Shown here in pieces: positions 36,662-43,805 of a stretch of 63,145 nt of DNA (position 1 is its first letter; each line of letters begins with the position of its first letter). The translations under genes were made by a program, and so were the position numbers. Source of the stretch: a virus; IMG/VR virus record IMGVR_UViG_3300039354_000525, positions 1 to 63,145 of that record; one strand, written 5' to 3'. Below the pieces are notes generated by a model. The model saw only the letters and a list, made by a program, of their open reading frames with translations, was not told where the DNA came from and did no database searches.

Positions 36662-37661
36662 AAAATTGTAGTACTACTTGTGGCATACCTTTTCTAACTA
36701 TTACATTATATAACTGAATACCTTTCAAGGTTTTAACCCTAACAGTTACAGGCACTTTTCTTAAACTTGTCCAAGCACGGAAAAAATGTACATATACAAC
36801 AAAATGTCCTCTTGGTAATGTATTATGTGCCCAAAAAATATTTTCAATAGGTCTTCTATTATTTGGACCCTTAGCATTCATGTCTATATCCAACATGCCT
36901 CCATAGAAACTCCGACGATTTTGCCACCAAATTCTATCACCATTATGTTCTACATGTAAATCAATATCATCTACGGTGTTCCACAATAAACTTATTTGTA
37001 CGTCACCAGTTCCTGCACCATATTCTTTCAATCTCATATCGGCTTCTATGTTATCTACATAGTTTTTAGAAAAATTAGCATATTTACCTGTGCCGTTTCG
37101 ATTACCCGATCCATACTGTGATAGTTCAACACCTTCACCTATAGCAGTAGCTTGTTTGATAAAGGTTTTTAACTTTTCCATACCCGTGGGAATAGATGAC
37201 TGTACTGAAACCGTTTGTTTTTTTGGAAACGGTTTGTGAGATATACGTTTATTTTTTGGGAACAGATCTATTTCTTGTACAAGCTCTTCTGGTTCTACAA
37301 GTTCTATCTTTATTTCTTCAGATTTAGGTTGTTCGGGTTTTACGTCTAGAGTTTCGATATCAGAGACAGCGACTTTAGGAGTTTCTGATTCAAATATTTC
37401 TGACGTACTTGATTCTTGAGGTTCTGCAGAAGCAGCCGAATCTTTAGTAAAATCTAATACTAATGGTTTTTCTATAGATAATACAGGCTCAGGCTGACTA
37501 AAGCTAAGAGTTATAACCCCAAGATTATCTTGTACTTGGGGATATTTTGCAATTGTACAGCACAGCGCTAATAATAGTACGATGTGCGTAAAAGTACTAT
37601 GCCATATACCAAGAACATAACCTTTATGTATTACTTTTTCGAACCTTGATCTTTGTTCCAT
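36654..37661 (-). CDS. membrane-anchored protein with DUF2135/YfaP-like domain
   Basis: 335 aa. One N-terminal transmembrane segment (residues ~17-38) follows a basic start, so the bulk would be periplasmic. Residues 50-180 are an acidic, low-complexity linker. Residues 217-333 match the DUF2135 (YfaP) pattern: GDVQISLLWN, DDIDLHV, GGMLDIDMNA, PIENIFWA and a closing V-x-V-Y-V-H-F-F strand. Domains of this kind after a 'W-x2-S-x3-H' membrane start are, as I recall, frequent in Planctomycetota, so the gene may be host-derived. It overlaps the zinc-ribbon gene upstream by 31 bases. Function unknown; possibilities are an envelope-modifying or superinfection-exclusion protein. Confidence 0.6.
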   Translation of the reverse strand: MEQRSRFEKVIHKGYVLGIWHSTFTHIVLLLALCCTIAKYPQVQDNLGVITLSFSQPEPVLSIEKPLVLDFTKDSAASAEPQESSTSEIFESETPKVAVSDIETLDVKPEQPKSEEIKIELVEPEELVQEIDLFPKNKRISHKPFPKKQTVSVQSSIPTGMEKLKTFIKQATAIGEGVELSQYGSGNRNGTGKYANFSKNYVDNIEADMRLKEYGAGTGDVQISLLWNTVDDIDLHVEHNGDRIWWQNRRSFYGGMLDIDMNAKGPNNRRPIENIFWAHNTLPRGHFVVYVHFFRAWTSLRKVPVTVRVKTLKGIQLYNVIVRKGMPQVVLQFSN

Positions 37662-37963
37662 TTATGCCAACCACCATTCTCTAACCAATTGTTATTTTCG
37701 TCTTTACGTTTAGGGAAGAGCGTATCACCCTTCTTATGCTGACCAAATGATAATGCAGCACCGCAATCCATGCAGCGTAATTCATAATAATCATTACCAT
37801 CTACATTTCTCACAACAAATTTAATATTTTCTGAACCACATACACCACACTTCTTTTCAGAAAAAACTTCTTGTACCATTGCTAGACCTTTAAAAATTTC
37901 TTTTTGTCCAGCACCTTCAATTTCAAAAGTTAGCTTGTCGCTAGGTTTAAATAGAACCTTCAT
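37631..37963 (-). CDS. zinc-ribbon protein beside Rad52-like gene
   Basis: 110 aa. After a short N-terminal beta region comes one zinc ribbon made of CGVC (near residue 40) and CMDCGAALSFGQ (near residue 70). The C-terminus is rich in W, K and N. It lies one base from the end of the annealing-protein gene, so the two are cotranscribed, and a DNA-binding accessory role in recombination is likely by context. No enzymatic motif is seen. Confidence 0.6.
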   Translation of the reverse strand: MKVLFKPSDKLTFEIEGAGQKEIFKGLAMVQEVFSEKKCGVCGSENIKFVVRNVDGNDYYELRCMDCGAALSFGQHKKGDTLFPKRKDENNNWLENGGWHKWNKDQGSKK

Positions 37964-37964
37964 G

Positions 37965-38666
37965 TTACTTCCATTCTTTATAGCCTATGATACCTTCAGG
38001 AATAGAAGATGTATCTTGTTGATAAGAGTTTAATTCTTGAATAATAGACACAGCTTCTCCGTGTTTTATATTATAAATTGTATCGTAGGATAAGTCAAGC
38101 TTATCTGTTAATCTTAATATATCAATATTAAGACGTTTGGCTAACACATCAATAAAATTAATTTGATTAGTACTCATTTTACCAACACTGTTACCATCAA
38201 TGTCATCCTCAATTTCACTAGCCAACTCTTCTGCAGCAACAACTTTGCGAAGTTTTAAGCCTCTACGTAAGGCTCTGCCTTCAGCTCTAGTCTCAGCCAC
38301 TGCGACAGGATGATTTCTAAAGATTTTATCACAATTACCCCAATATACGTCTGCTGCTCCGTTAACCGTCCTGGTTTTAATAGCTAGGTCTACTTTACTA
38401 TCGTTTAAAACGTATGTCAGAGAATGAGCCACAGTAGCCCTATTTGCGTTGTTTAAGTCGGGAGTTTGCTGTACTGTGGACTCTGAATTAATGACAGTAC
38501 ATTTCAGAGCAATTTCAAAAACTCTTCTTAAACCATCTGTGGTAGGATTACCTTTGATCTTCTCATCATCCGATAATAAATTCAAGACATATTCAGTCCA
38601 CCCTAAATCATTAGGTGTAACAATATCAAGAACCTCATCAATAGTTTCAGCTTTTTTCCTTGGCAT
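37965..38666 (-). CDS. putative Rad52-like single-strand annealing protein
   Basis: 233 aa. The segment VAETRAEGRALRRGLKL (residues ~120-140) matches the signature helix of phage Rad52-like annealing proteins. It is preceded by a GAADVYW strand and followed by an acidic linker. The C-terminal part (MSTNQINFIDVLAKRL and onward) resembles the helical C-terminal module of such proteins. It would anneal SSB-coated strands during recombination-dependent replication. RecA, SSB and two nucleases are encoded further upstream on the same strand. The family call rests on remembered motifs, so moderate confidence. Confidence 0.5.
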   Translation of the reverse strand: MPRKKAETIDEVLDIVTPNDLGWTEYVLNLLSDDEKIKGNPTTDGLRRVFEIALKCTVINSESTVQQTPDLNNANRATVAHSLTYVLNDSKVDLAIKTRTVNGAADVYWGNCDKIFRNHPVAVAETRAEGRALRRGLKLRKVVAAEELASEIEDDIDGNSVGKMSTNQINFIDVLAKRLNIDILRLTDKLDLSYDTIYNIKHGEAVSIIQELNSYQQDTSSIPEGIIGYKEWK

Positions 38667-38667
38667 T

Positions 38668-39456
38668 TTAGTCCTCTACTTCTATAGACTTACTTTTAGA
38701 ATTATCAATTTTATGAATAGCTTCAACTAATTTAGTATATAGAATAGAAGCTCTAGATTTTGAAAAGTCATGGGTTTGTTTGACTCTAATCAGCTTCAAT
38801 CCTTTTCCTATAATTAGTCCTGTTTTCTTCTTATCATACTTTTGGTTTCTGGCTAAAACATCATTTCCCCAAACTGGAAGAAAATGAGAAGGACCATCAA
38901 CCTCTAAAGCTATATTCATAGTAGGCAGGAACAGGTCTATTTGCAACTTTGTGTTCGATAAGATTTGCTCTTTATGAAAATCTACTTTGAAACCATCTTT
39001 AATAAGTTGTTCTAAAAGATAGTGTTCTAACTTAGATCCTACTTTACTACTATTTCTAACCGCTTGATTAGCTAAATTTAAACGATTTTGTTTTTCGTCA
39101 TTACTTAAACTATTCCATAGCTTTTTAGAATTGCGTTTTCTTCTTGCTAATTCTTTTTCGTCTATGTTATCCCAAGCAGCCATAACAGACTTACCAATTT
39201 TATTTTTAGTATTATCTGTACGTTTAGTTCCTTTGGTTGGGTGTTTGTGTGCTCCAGTAGCTAAAGCATTTGATTGTGCTTGACTCTTATCTCGAATTGG
39301 GACTTTGTACTTAATAGCATCACGCCTAATTTTGTTAGCATATGTGTTTAATTGTTCAGCCATTGTAGAAAAACTCAGTTTATCTTCTACATACATTTTT
39401 GTTATAATTTGTTGTTTGTCGTAATCTGAATAATTATTGTAATTTTTGTATGACAT
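38668..39456 (-). CDS. free-standing homing endonuclease, EDxHD (Vsr-like) type
   Basis: 262 aa. Modules in order: an N-terminal helix-turn-helix (~residues 10-50), a NUMOD3-like DNA-binding segment (TKNKIGKSVMAAW, ~83-95), and a Vsr-like nuclease domain (~140-250). Catalytic candidates are Glu144, Asp174 (QIDLFLP), His191 in EVDGPSH and Asp208, in the order known for EDxHD homing endonucleases such as I-Bth0305I. It sits between the annealing-protein gene and the glycosylation island, with no intron or intein in view. It overlaps the next gene by 23 bases. A small repair nuclease is the alternative. Confidence 0.65.
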   Translation of the reverse strand: MSYKNYNNYSDYDKQQIITKMYVEDKLSFSTMAEQLNTYANKIRRDAIKYKVPIRDKSQAQSNALATGAHKHPTKGTKRTDNTKNKIGKSVMAAWDNIDEKELARRKRNSKKLWNSLSNDEKQNRLNLANQAVRNSSKVGSKLEHYLLEQLIKDGFKVDFHKEQILSNTKLQIDLFLPTMNIALEVDGPSHFLPVWGNDVLARNQKYDKKKTGLIIGKGLKLIRVKQTHDFSKSRASILYTKLVEAIHKIDNSKSKSIEVED

Positions 39457-39904
39457 TTTCTATATCTTTAGGTTGAAAGTTCTGTATAGTGGCGAGAGGT
39501 GTTTTCCAACATATATCACAAAGTTCAAACATATCTTGATTATCTGCAATTAATTCGAATCTATCATTCATATATATACTTTCCCAAAATTTATAGGGGA
39601 TGTCTTTTTTCTCTGACCAAATATTTTCACTGATATGTAAAATTTGTTTTTTGGGAGCAGGAAAAGTTTTAGTTAGTAATGCGCTTTTAATATCAAATAC
39701 AAATAGGACACCCTTAAAAAATTTAGCTTCACTAATATGTAAAGTATAATATTTATGGCCTACATCAATAGTATTAAACCTATTATTAAATAATACTATA
39801 TTATCATAGGGTCTTGCTGTACACAAAGCGTTGATACTATTAAGTATCATTGTTTGTTTTTGATTTTGCACATCGACATCTAATAAGTAAAATCCTATAT
39901 TCAT
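39434..39904 (-). CDS. unknown protein at the end of the glycosylation island
   Basis: 156 aa. Alternating beta strands and helices (MNIGFYLLDVDV, GVLFVFDI, KQILHISENIW) suggest a Rossmann-like fold such as half of a GT-B enzyme. A CDIC pair lies near residue 128. It follows a glycosyltransferase-like gene with a 3-base gap. No catalytic motif was recognised. Confidence 0.5.
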   Translation of the reverse strand: MNIGFYLLDVDVQNQKQTMILNSINALCTARPYDNIVLFNNRFNTIDVGHKYYTLHISEAKFFKGVLFVFDIKSALLTKTFPAPKKQILHISENIWSEKKDIPYKFWESIYMNDRFELIADNQDMFELCDICWKTPLATIQNFQPKDIENVIQKLQ

Positions 39905-39907
39905 TAA

Positions 39908-40696
39908 TTATTTCCTAAGATATGGCAAAAAATGTTCTTTGACAAAATGATTGTATGTATGTTCTGATAGATTATCTGTATCCTGACTGTATTTGTTATT
40001 ATTTACAGCATCTAGAATATCTTCATTTTCAATATTTAAATATTTAATACCACAAGCCTGGCTTTCTAATTGAAAAATTTTGTCTATATCTATCACCTTA
40101 TCAAAAGTTTTTAGAATAAATGCAAGATCATAATAATTAAAGACGCCTACATTTACTGGCGAGTCATACTCAGGATTATTCACTACAACTACTTTATGAT
40201 CATGTTTATTATTAGGATATATAATCTCGTCAAGCATGCGGTGATTTTTATCGTTATCTGTAGAAAGCAATGTTACAATTTTATCATTGCGTTCTAAATC
40301 AGATGCGTGATAAATATCATCGTCGTACATACGACCATATTTAGTAATTGTGTTTTTATATTCTTTAGTAATAGTCTCGTCTACAATAAATGCCACGTTG
40401 TCTCTAGAATTGAAATATTCATTTAATTCTTGTTGTGGTATTTCTGTATCAATAATCAATATCACTTTTACGCCAACAGAATATTCTGCAATAAAATCTT
40501 GTACTTCTTGTGTGTATTCGGATACGGGCCATATTACGTAATTAGGTTTGTGTTCGTTATGCATAGCAAAGAGTTTACCATGTAGCGAAGCAAAAAGCAT
40601 TTGTATATCTTTTTCTTTCTTAATATTTTGTATCAGATATTTGTTGATGGCTTTCATAACATTGTTTTGTCCATCGTGCGATGCTATTGTTATCAT
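39908..40696 (-). CDS. putative glycosyltransferase-like protein
   Basis: 262 aa. It begins with MITIASHDGQNNVMKAIN, a typical GT-B first strand-loop-helix, and has several further strand-helix units (VKVILIIDTEIP, DKIVTLLSTDND, HKVVVVNNPEY). The second half resembles the acceptor/donor interface of GT-B folds (VGVFNYYDLAFI), but the classic E-x7-E donor motif is absent. It overlaps the upstream gene by four bases. It may be a divergent or inactive glycosyltransferase partner. Confidence 0.45.
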   Translation of the reverse strand: MITIASHDGQNNVMKAINKYLIQNIKKEKDIQMLFASLHGKLFAMHNEHKPNYVIWPVSEYTQEVQDFIAEYSVGVKVILIIDTEIPQQELNEYFNSRDNVAFIVDETITKEYKNTITKYGRMYDDDIYHASDLERNDKIVTLLSTDNDKNHRMLDEIIYPNNKHDHKVVVVNNPEYDSPVNVGVFNYYDLAFILKTFDKVIDIDKIFQLESQACGIKYLNIENEDILDAVNNNKYSQDTDNLSEHTYNHFVKEHFLPYLRK

Positions 40697-41391
40697 TTTA
40701 TTTTATTTTTATCCTTTATTCCGCGTATCTCAACATAGTCTTGATTAGAGAGTATTTGATTAATTCCAATCTTTACATTTATTTTTTCTACTGATTGATT
40801 TAAAACTTCAAACAAAAACATATTATCGTGATAATCGTAAATACAATCTATCATAGAGCGTATGTCTTGCTGGGTCAAATAAAAACTTTTACACCAGCTG
40901 ATATTACCTATATTATAGAATAAATATTTTAAGTCTGTGTTCTCAGTATTAATACCTAAAAAATCTATCTTATTATTTTTCTTAGTTTGTTTTAGTTTTT
41001 GAGAAACTAACCAAGATTCATTTCTTTTTTTATTTTTCAAAGTTCTAATCAAAACATTAGAATCTATAAAAAAAACACCATAATAATCATCAATCTTATC
41101 TTTAATATGTTCTAAAAATAATCTTAAAGCATATCCATAATTTTTTTGATTATATTCTGGATTTGAAATAATTTTAACGTATTTTTTATTCTGTATTTTC
41201 TTACATAATTTATCCTCACCAAATCCTGTGATAACATAAATATCAGTACTACCAAAAATTTTACGCAAGTTCTCTATCTGATGCAATATGAGTTCTTTGG
41301 TGTTTTTGTTTTTCTTTAACATACCTATAGGACCAAAAGATTTCATACCCTTGGTTATATTGTATGATAAAATGCAGCATGCTATTTTCAT
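40693..41391 (-). CDS. GT-A / nucleotidyltransferase-like protein
   Basis: 232 aa. The N-terminus (MKIACCILSYN; LKKNKNTKELILHQIENL; STDIYVITGFGEDK) resembles sugar-phosphate nucleotidyltransferases and GT-A enzymes: first strand, a helix that positions the ring, then a VITG strand. YGVFFIDSNVLI near residue 105 could be the metal-binding strand, but the usual DxD or DGD is replaced by DSN. It might make or transfer an activated sugar for the island. Lysine- and asparagine-rich, as expected in this AT-rich genome. Confidence 0.45.
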   Translation of the reverse strand: MKIACCILSYNITKGMKSFGPIGMLKKNKNTKELILHQIENLRKIFGSTDIYVITGFGEDKLCKKIQNKKYVKIISNPEYNQKNYGYALRLFLEHIKDKIDDYYGVFFIDSNVLIRTLKNKKRNESWLVSQKLKQTKKNNKIDFLGINTENTDLKYLFYNIGNISWCKSFYLTQQDIRSMIDCIYDYHDNMFLFEVLNQSVEKINVKIGINQILSNQDYVEIRGIKDKNKIK

Positions 41392-41392
41392 A

Positions 41393-41800
41393 TTACTTTT
41401 CTAGTTGATATATTGTATAGATATAATCATAATATCTGCCTTTGATTTTTAAATGAAGTTGACTCAAAACATCATCACATTCTTGATCAGACCAAACAGA
41501 TTGTATATCCGGTAAGATTGTAGAAAGCTTTTCTCCAGTAATTGAACATTTATTAATTTGATTTGATAATAGATTTAAATTTAGAACTTTAAGAGATATG
41601 TTTCCCTTTGCTGCTAATTTATGTGACATTGCGACCATTAAATTATTACGATCTTTTAAAGAAAATTCATCCAAACAGATACAGTCTATATTTTCAACGA
41701 ACCCATTCGTAACAGCATTAAGTTTTTCTGGATCTATGTTGTTTAAATTTTTAGGATTTTGATCGTTAATGCTCTTTACTATATTTAAATTCTTAATCAT
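41393..41800 (-). CDS. methyltransferase-like fragment
   Basis: 135 aa. The central part (DCICLDEFSLKD, then a helix, then a glycine and ISLKVLNL) resembles the second half of class I SAM-dependent methyltransferases that act on sugars or lipids. The N-terminal SAM-binding GxGxG strand is missing, so the protein is either truncated and inactive or a non-catalytic relative. It overlaps its upstream neighbour by four bases and is clearly part of the same operon. Confidence 0.35.
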   Translation of the reverse strand: MIKNLNIVKSINDQNPKNLNNIDPEKLNAVTNGFVENIDCICLDEFSLKDRNNLMVAMSHKLAAKGNISLKVLNLNLLSNQINKCSITGEKLSTILPDIQSVWSDQECDDVLSQLHLKIKGRYYDYIYTIYQLEK

Positions 41801-42693
41801 AAAATGAAAGCCTCTCTTTTTGCTGATGTTTGTATGATATCACAAAGTTTAATTTTAAAGTAATCAAAATCGTGATTAGTTGATATATAGTCTTGTATTA
41901 ATTGTAAGTCAGGTTTCTGTGTTATAATATCTGATATAGCATTAATTAAATCATTGATTTCAGTATATATATAATTATTAGGAATCTCTACAGGGTGTCC
42001 TGATATTTTTAAAACAAAACTACCACATGCAGCACCGACTAAATTAAGTAGATACTCGTCATCTAAATTGATAAGTATTTTGTAATTATTAATTTTTGTA
42101 TTAATTTGCTCAATATCTAATTCGCTATCATCATAAATAGCACATGTTAAACCCTGTGACTCAAGATGGGCTTTAATTTGATGGGATGCTGTAGTGTTCA
42201 TTTTAGTTGCTATCAATACATCTTTACGATCATTGTAATCTAAATCAGGTTTAAACAGACTAGGAACACCGTAAGGTACAGTAAAAGAATTTTGCAAGCC
42301 CCATGTTTTACTATAAAGATCATCAAAAAATATTTTTTTAGTAGAAGCAAGTCTTTGATTTAGTATCGCTAAGTCTTCTTTTTTTAAATTCTTTTGTCTA
42401 GGCTGATGTTCAAATATTAACATATTGGTATGCAATGTTAGTGGTAAAGTTGAACCATTAGAAGATGCTGTTCCACTATGAACATATAGATCATAGTTTC
42501 TCAAATCTATATAAGCATTAGAGTACGAGAGACAGTTTTCTGCCTTAGAAACATAGTCACTAAATACAAAAAAATTGTAATCTAAACAATATAATATTTT
42601 ATCAAATAAGGTATAAGATGGATTATATACTATATTGACTTCATCACTAAGTATTTGATGTAATAAATTTGATGTTGCAAAACTTAAGTGCAT
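41797..42693 (-). CDS. putative GT-B glycosyltransferase
   Basis: 298 aa with two Rossmann-like halves. The inter-domain segment contains SFTVPYGVPSLFKP, typical of the hinge in GT4-type enzymes. The C-terminal half has DVLIATKMNTTA, YKILINLDDEYLLNLVGAACGSFVL and an IPNNYIYT strand, matching the donor-binding half. The E-x7-E motif is degenerate (DEYLLNLVGAA), so donor binding may differ. It starts 10 bases inside the upstream glycosyltransferase gene. Confidence 0.5.
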   Translation of the reverse strand: MHLSFATSNLLHQILSDEVNIVYNPSYTLFDKILYCLDYNFFVFSDYVSKAENCLSYSNAYIDLRNYDLYVHSGTASSNGSTLPLTLHTNMLIFEHQPRQKNLKKEDLAILNQRLASTKKIFFDDLYSKTWGLQNSFTVPYGVPSLFKPDLDYNDRKDVLIATKMNTTASHQIKAHLESQGLTCAIYDDSELDIEQINTKINNYKILINLDDEYLLNLVGAACGSFVLKISGHPVEIPNNYIYTEINDLINAISDIITQKPDLQLIQDYISTNHDFDYFKIKLCDIIQTSAKREAFIL

Positions 42694-43805
42694 ATCTTTT
42701 TCCCTACAGTCTCATAAGTGAATTGTTCGTAAGATTCCATGCCTAGCTTTTGTTTATTGGCTAATTCTTTTTTATCTTTCTTAAATAGATTATAGGCATT
42801 TTGCATACATTCTATTAAGCTATATACGTTTGGTTTATACCAATATTCATGTGCATTATAAATATCAAAAGAATTAGATAGTGTTCGTTCATTTAAAACA
42901 ACAGGATGCTTTTTGCTATTGATTATATAACCGTTTTTATTGTTTACAAAGTCTACCATTCCAGTATGATCAGTCACAATAGGAGTCTTACCTAATATCA
43001 ATGCTTCTGCTGCTGGTCTACAAAATGATTCACCACAAGATGGCATTACAAAACAATCACAAGCATTGTGTAGGCCCACCATGTCTGTATCAGAAAGTCT
43101 ATCTGTAATCATTATCTCTGATTTATAATTATGTCTAATATTAAGTTTTCTTTTTATTTCTTGTACTTCTTTTTGTATATATGCTAAACTTTGTTTTGAG
43201 TCTAAACCCGGACGACTGCATTTTAATACTAATGAGACATCATCGGTATTTTGAAACGCTAAATGGAATGCTGTGATTAGATCTAAGAAATTTTTTCTTT
43301 CAACAAATTCGCCTATACTATAAAATTTAAATGTTTTTTGTTTTGTGTTACCAAAATCTAATTTATGATTAATATGCTTCTGGTGAAATTCTACATCAAT
43401 AGGTTCTGATACAACTTTAACAGGAGTGGTGACACCTGATAAAGAAAGACATTTGGCTTCTTGTCTAGAAGGTACACAAATTTCATCTATATTATTTAAG
43501 TTATTAATGCATGTAGATTTTGAAAGATCGTTGGTTTCTAATACAAATAGTCCAACATTTTTCTTGATTGTTTGGCTAGGAGCAATACAATGGGGTAATG
43601 TTTTTTGAAATACTATGTCATAATCTTTAGAAAGTATTGATTCGTGTTTAGATATTTCTTCTGGGATATCTATAGTATTATTACTAAAATAAATAGGTCG
43701 TGTAGTTAAATTAGATACCTGTGTTGAGATTGCTTTAATATAATCTCTAGATGCCATACCCCAGCCATCATTTTGTCGATAGGGTCCTATAAATAAACCA
43801 TTCAT
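42684..43805 (-). CDS. GT4-family glycosyltransferase
   Basis: 373 aa. Opens with GLFIGPYRQNDGWGMASRDY, the acceptor-side glycine loop of GT-B enzymes. The hinge segment VKVVSEPIDVEFH is followed by FYSIGEFVERKNFLDLITAF, the first donor-side strand and helix. ESFCRPAAEALILGKTPIV carries the E-x7-E nucleotide-sugar motif. It probably transfers an unidentified hexose to a phage or host target. It overlaps the next glycosyltransferase upstream by four bases (ATGA type). High confidence for the fold, none for the substrate. Confidence 0.8.
   Translation of the reverse strand: MNGLFIGPYRQNDGWGMASRDYIKAISTQVSNLTTRPIYFSNNTIDIPEEISKHESILSKDYDIVFQKTLPHCIAPSQTIKKNVGLFVLETNDLSKSTCINNLNNIDEICVPSRQEAKCLSLSGVTTPVKVVSEPIDVEFHQKHINHKLDFGNTKQKTFKFYSIGEFVERKNFLDLITAFHLAFQNTDDVSLVLKCSRPGLDSKQSLAYIQKEVQEIKRKLNIRHNYKSEIMITDRLSDTDMVGLHNACDCFVMPSCGESFCRPAAEALILGKTPIVTDHTGMVDFVNNKNGYIINSKKHPVVLNERTLSNSFDIYNAHEYWYKPNVYSLIECMQNAYNLFKKDKKELANKQKLGMESYEQFTYETVGKKICT

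Noticed and set aside
36668-36676. Palindrome GTAGTACTAC at the convergent junction as terminator
   Set aside because: Too short, no T run on either strand, and it lies inside coding sequence.
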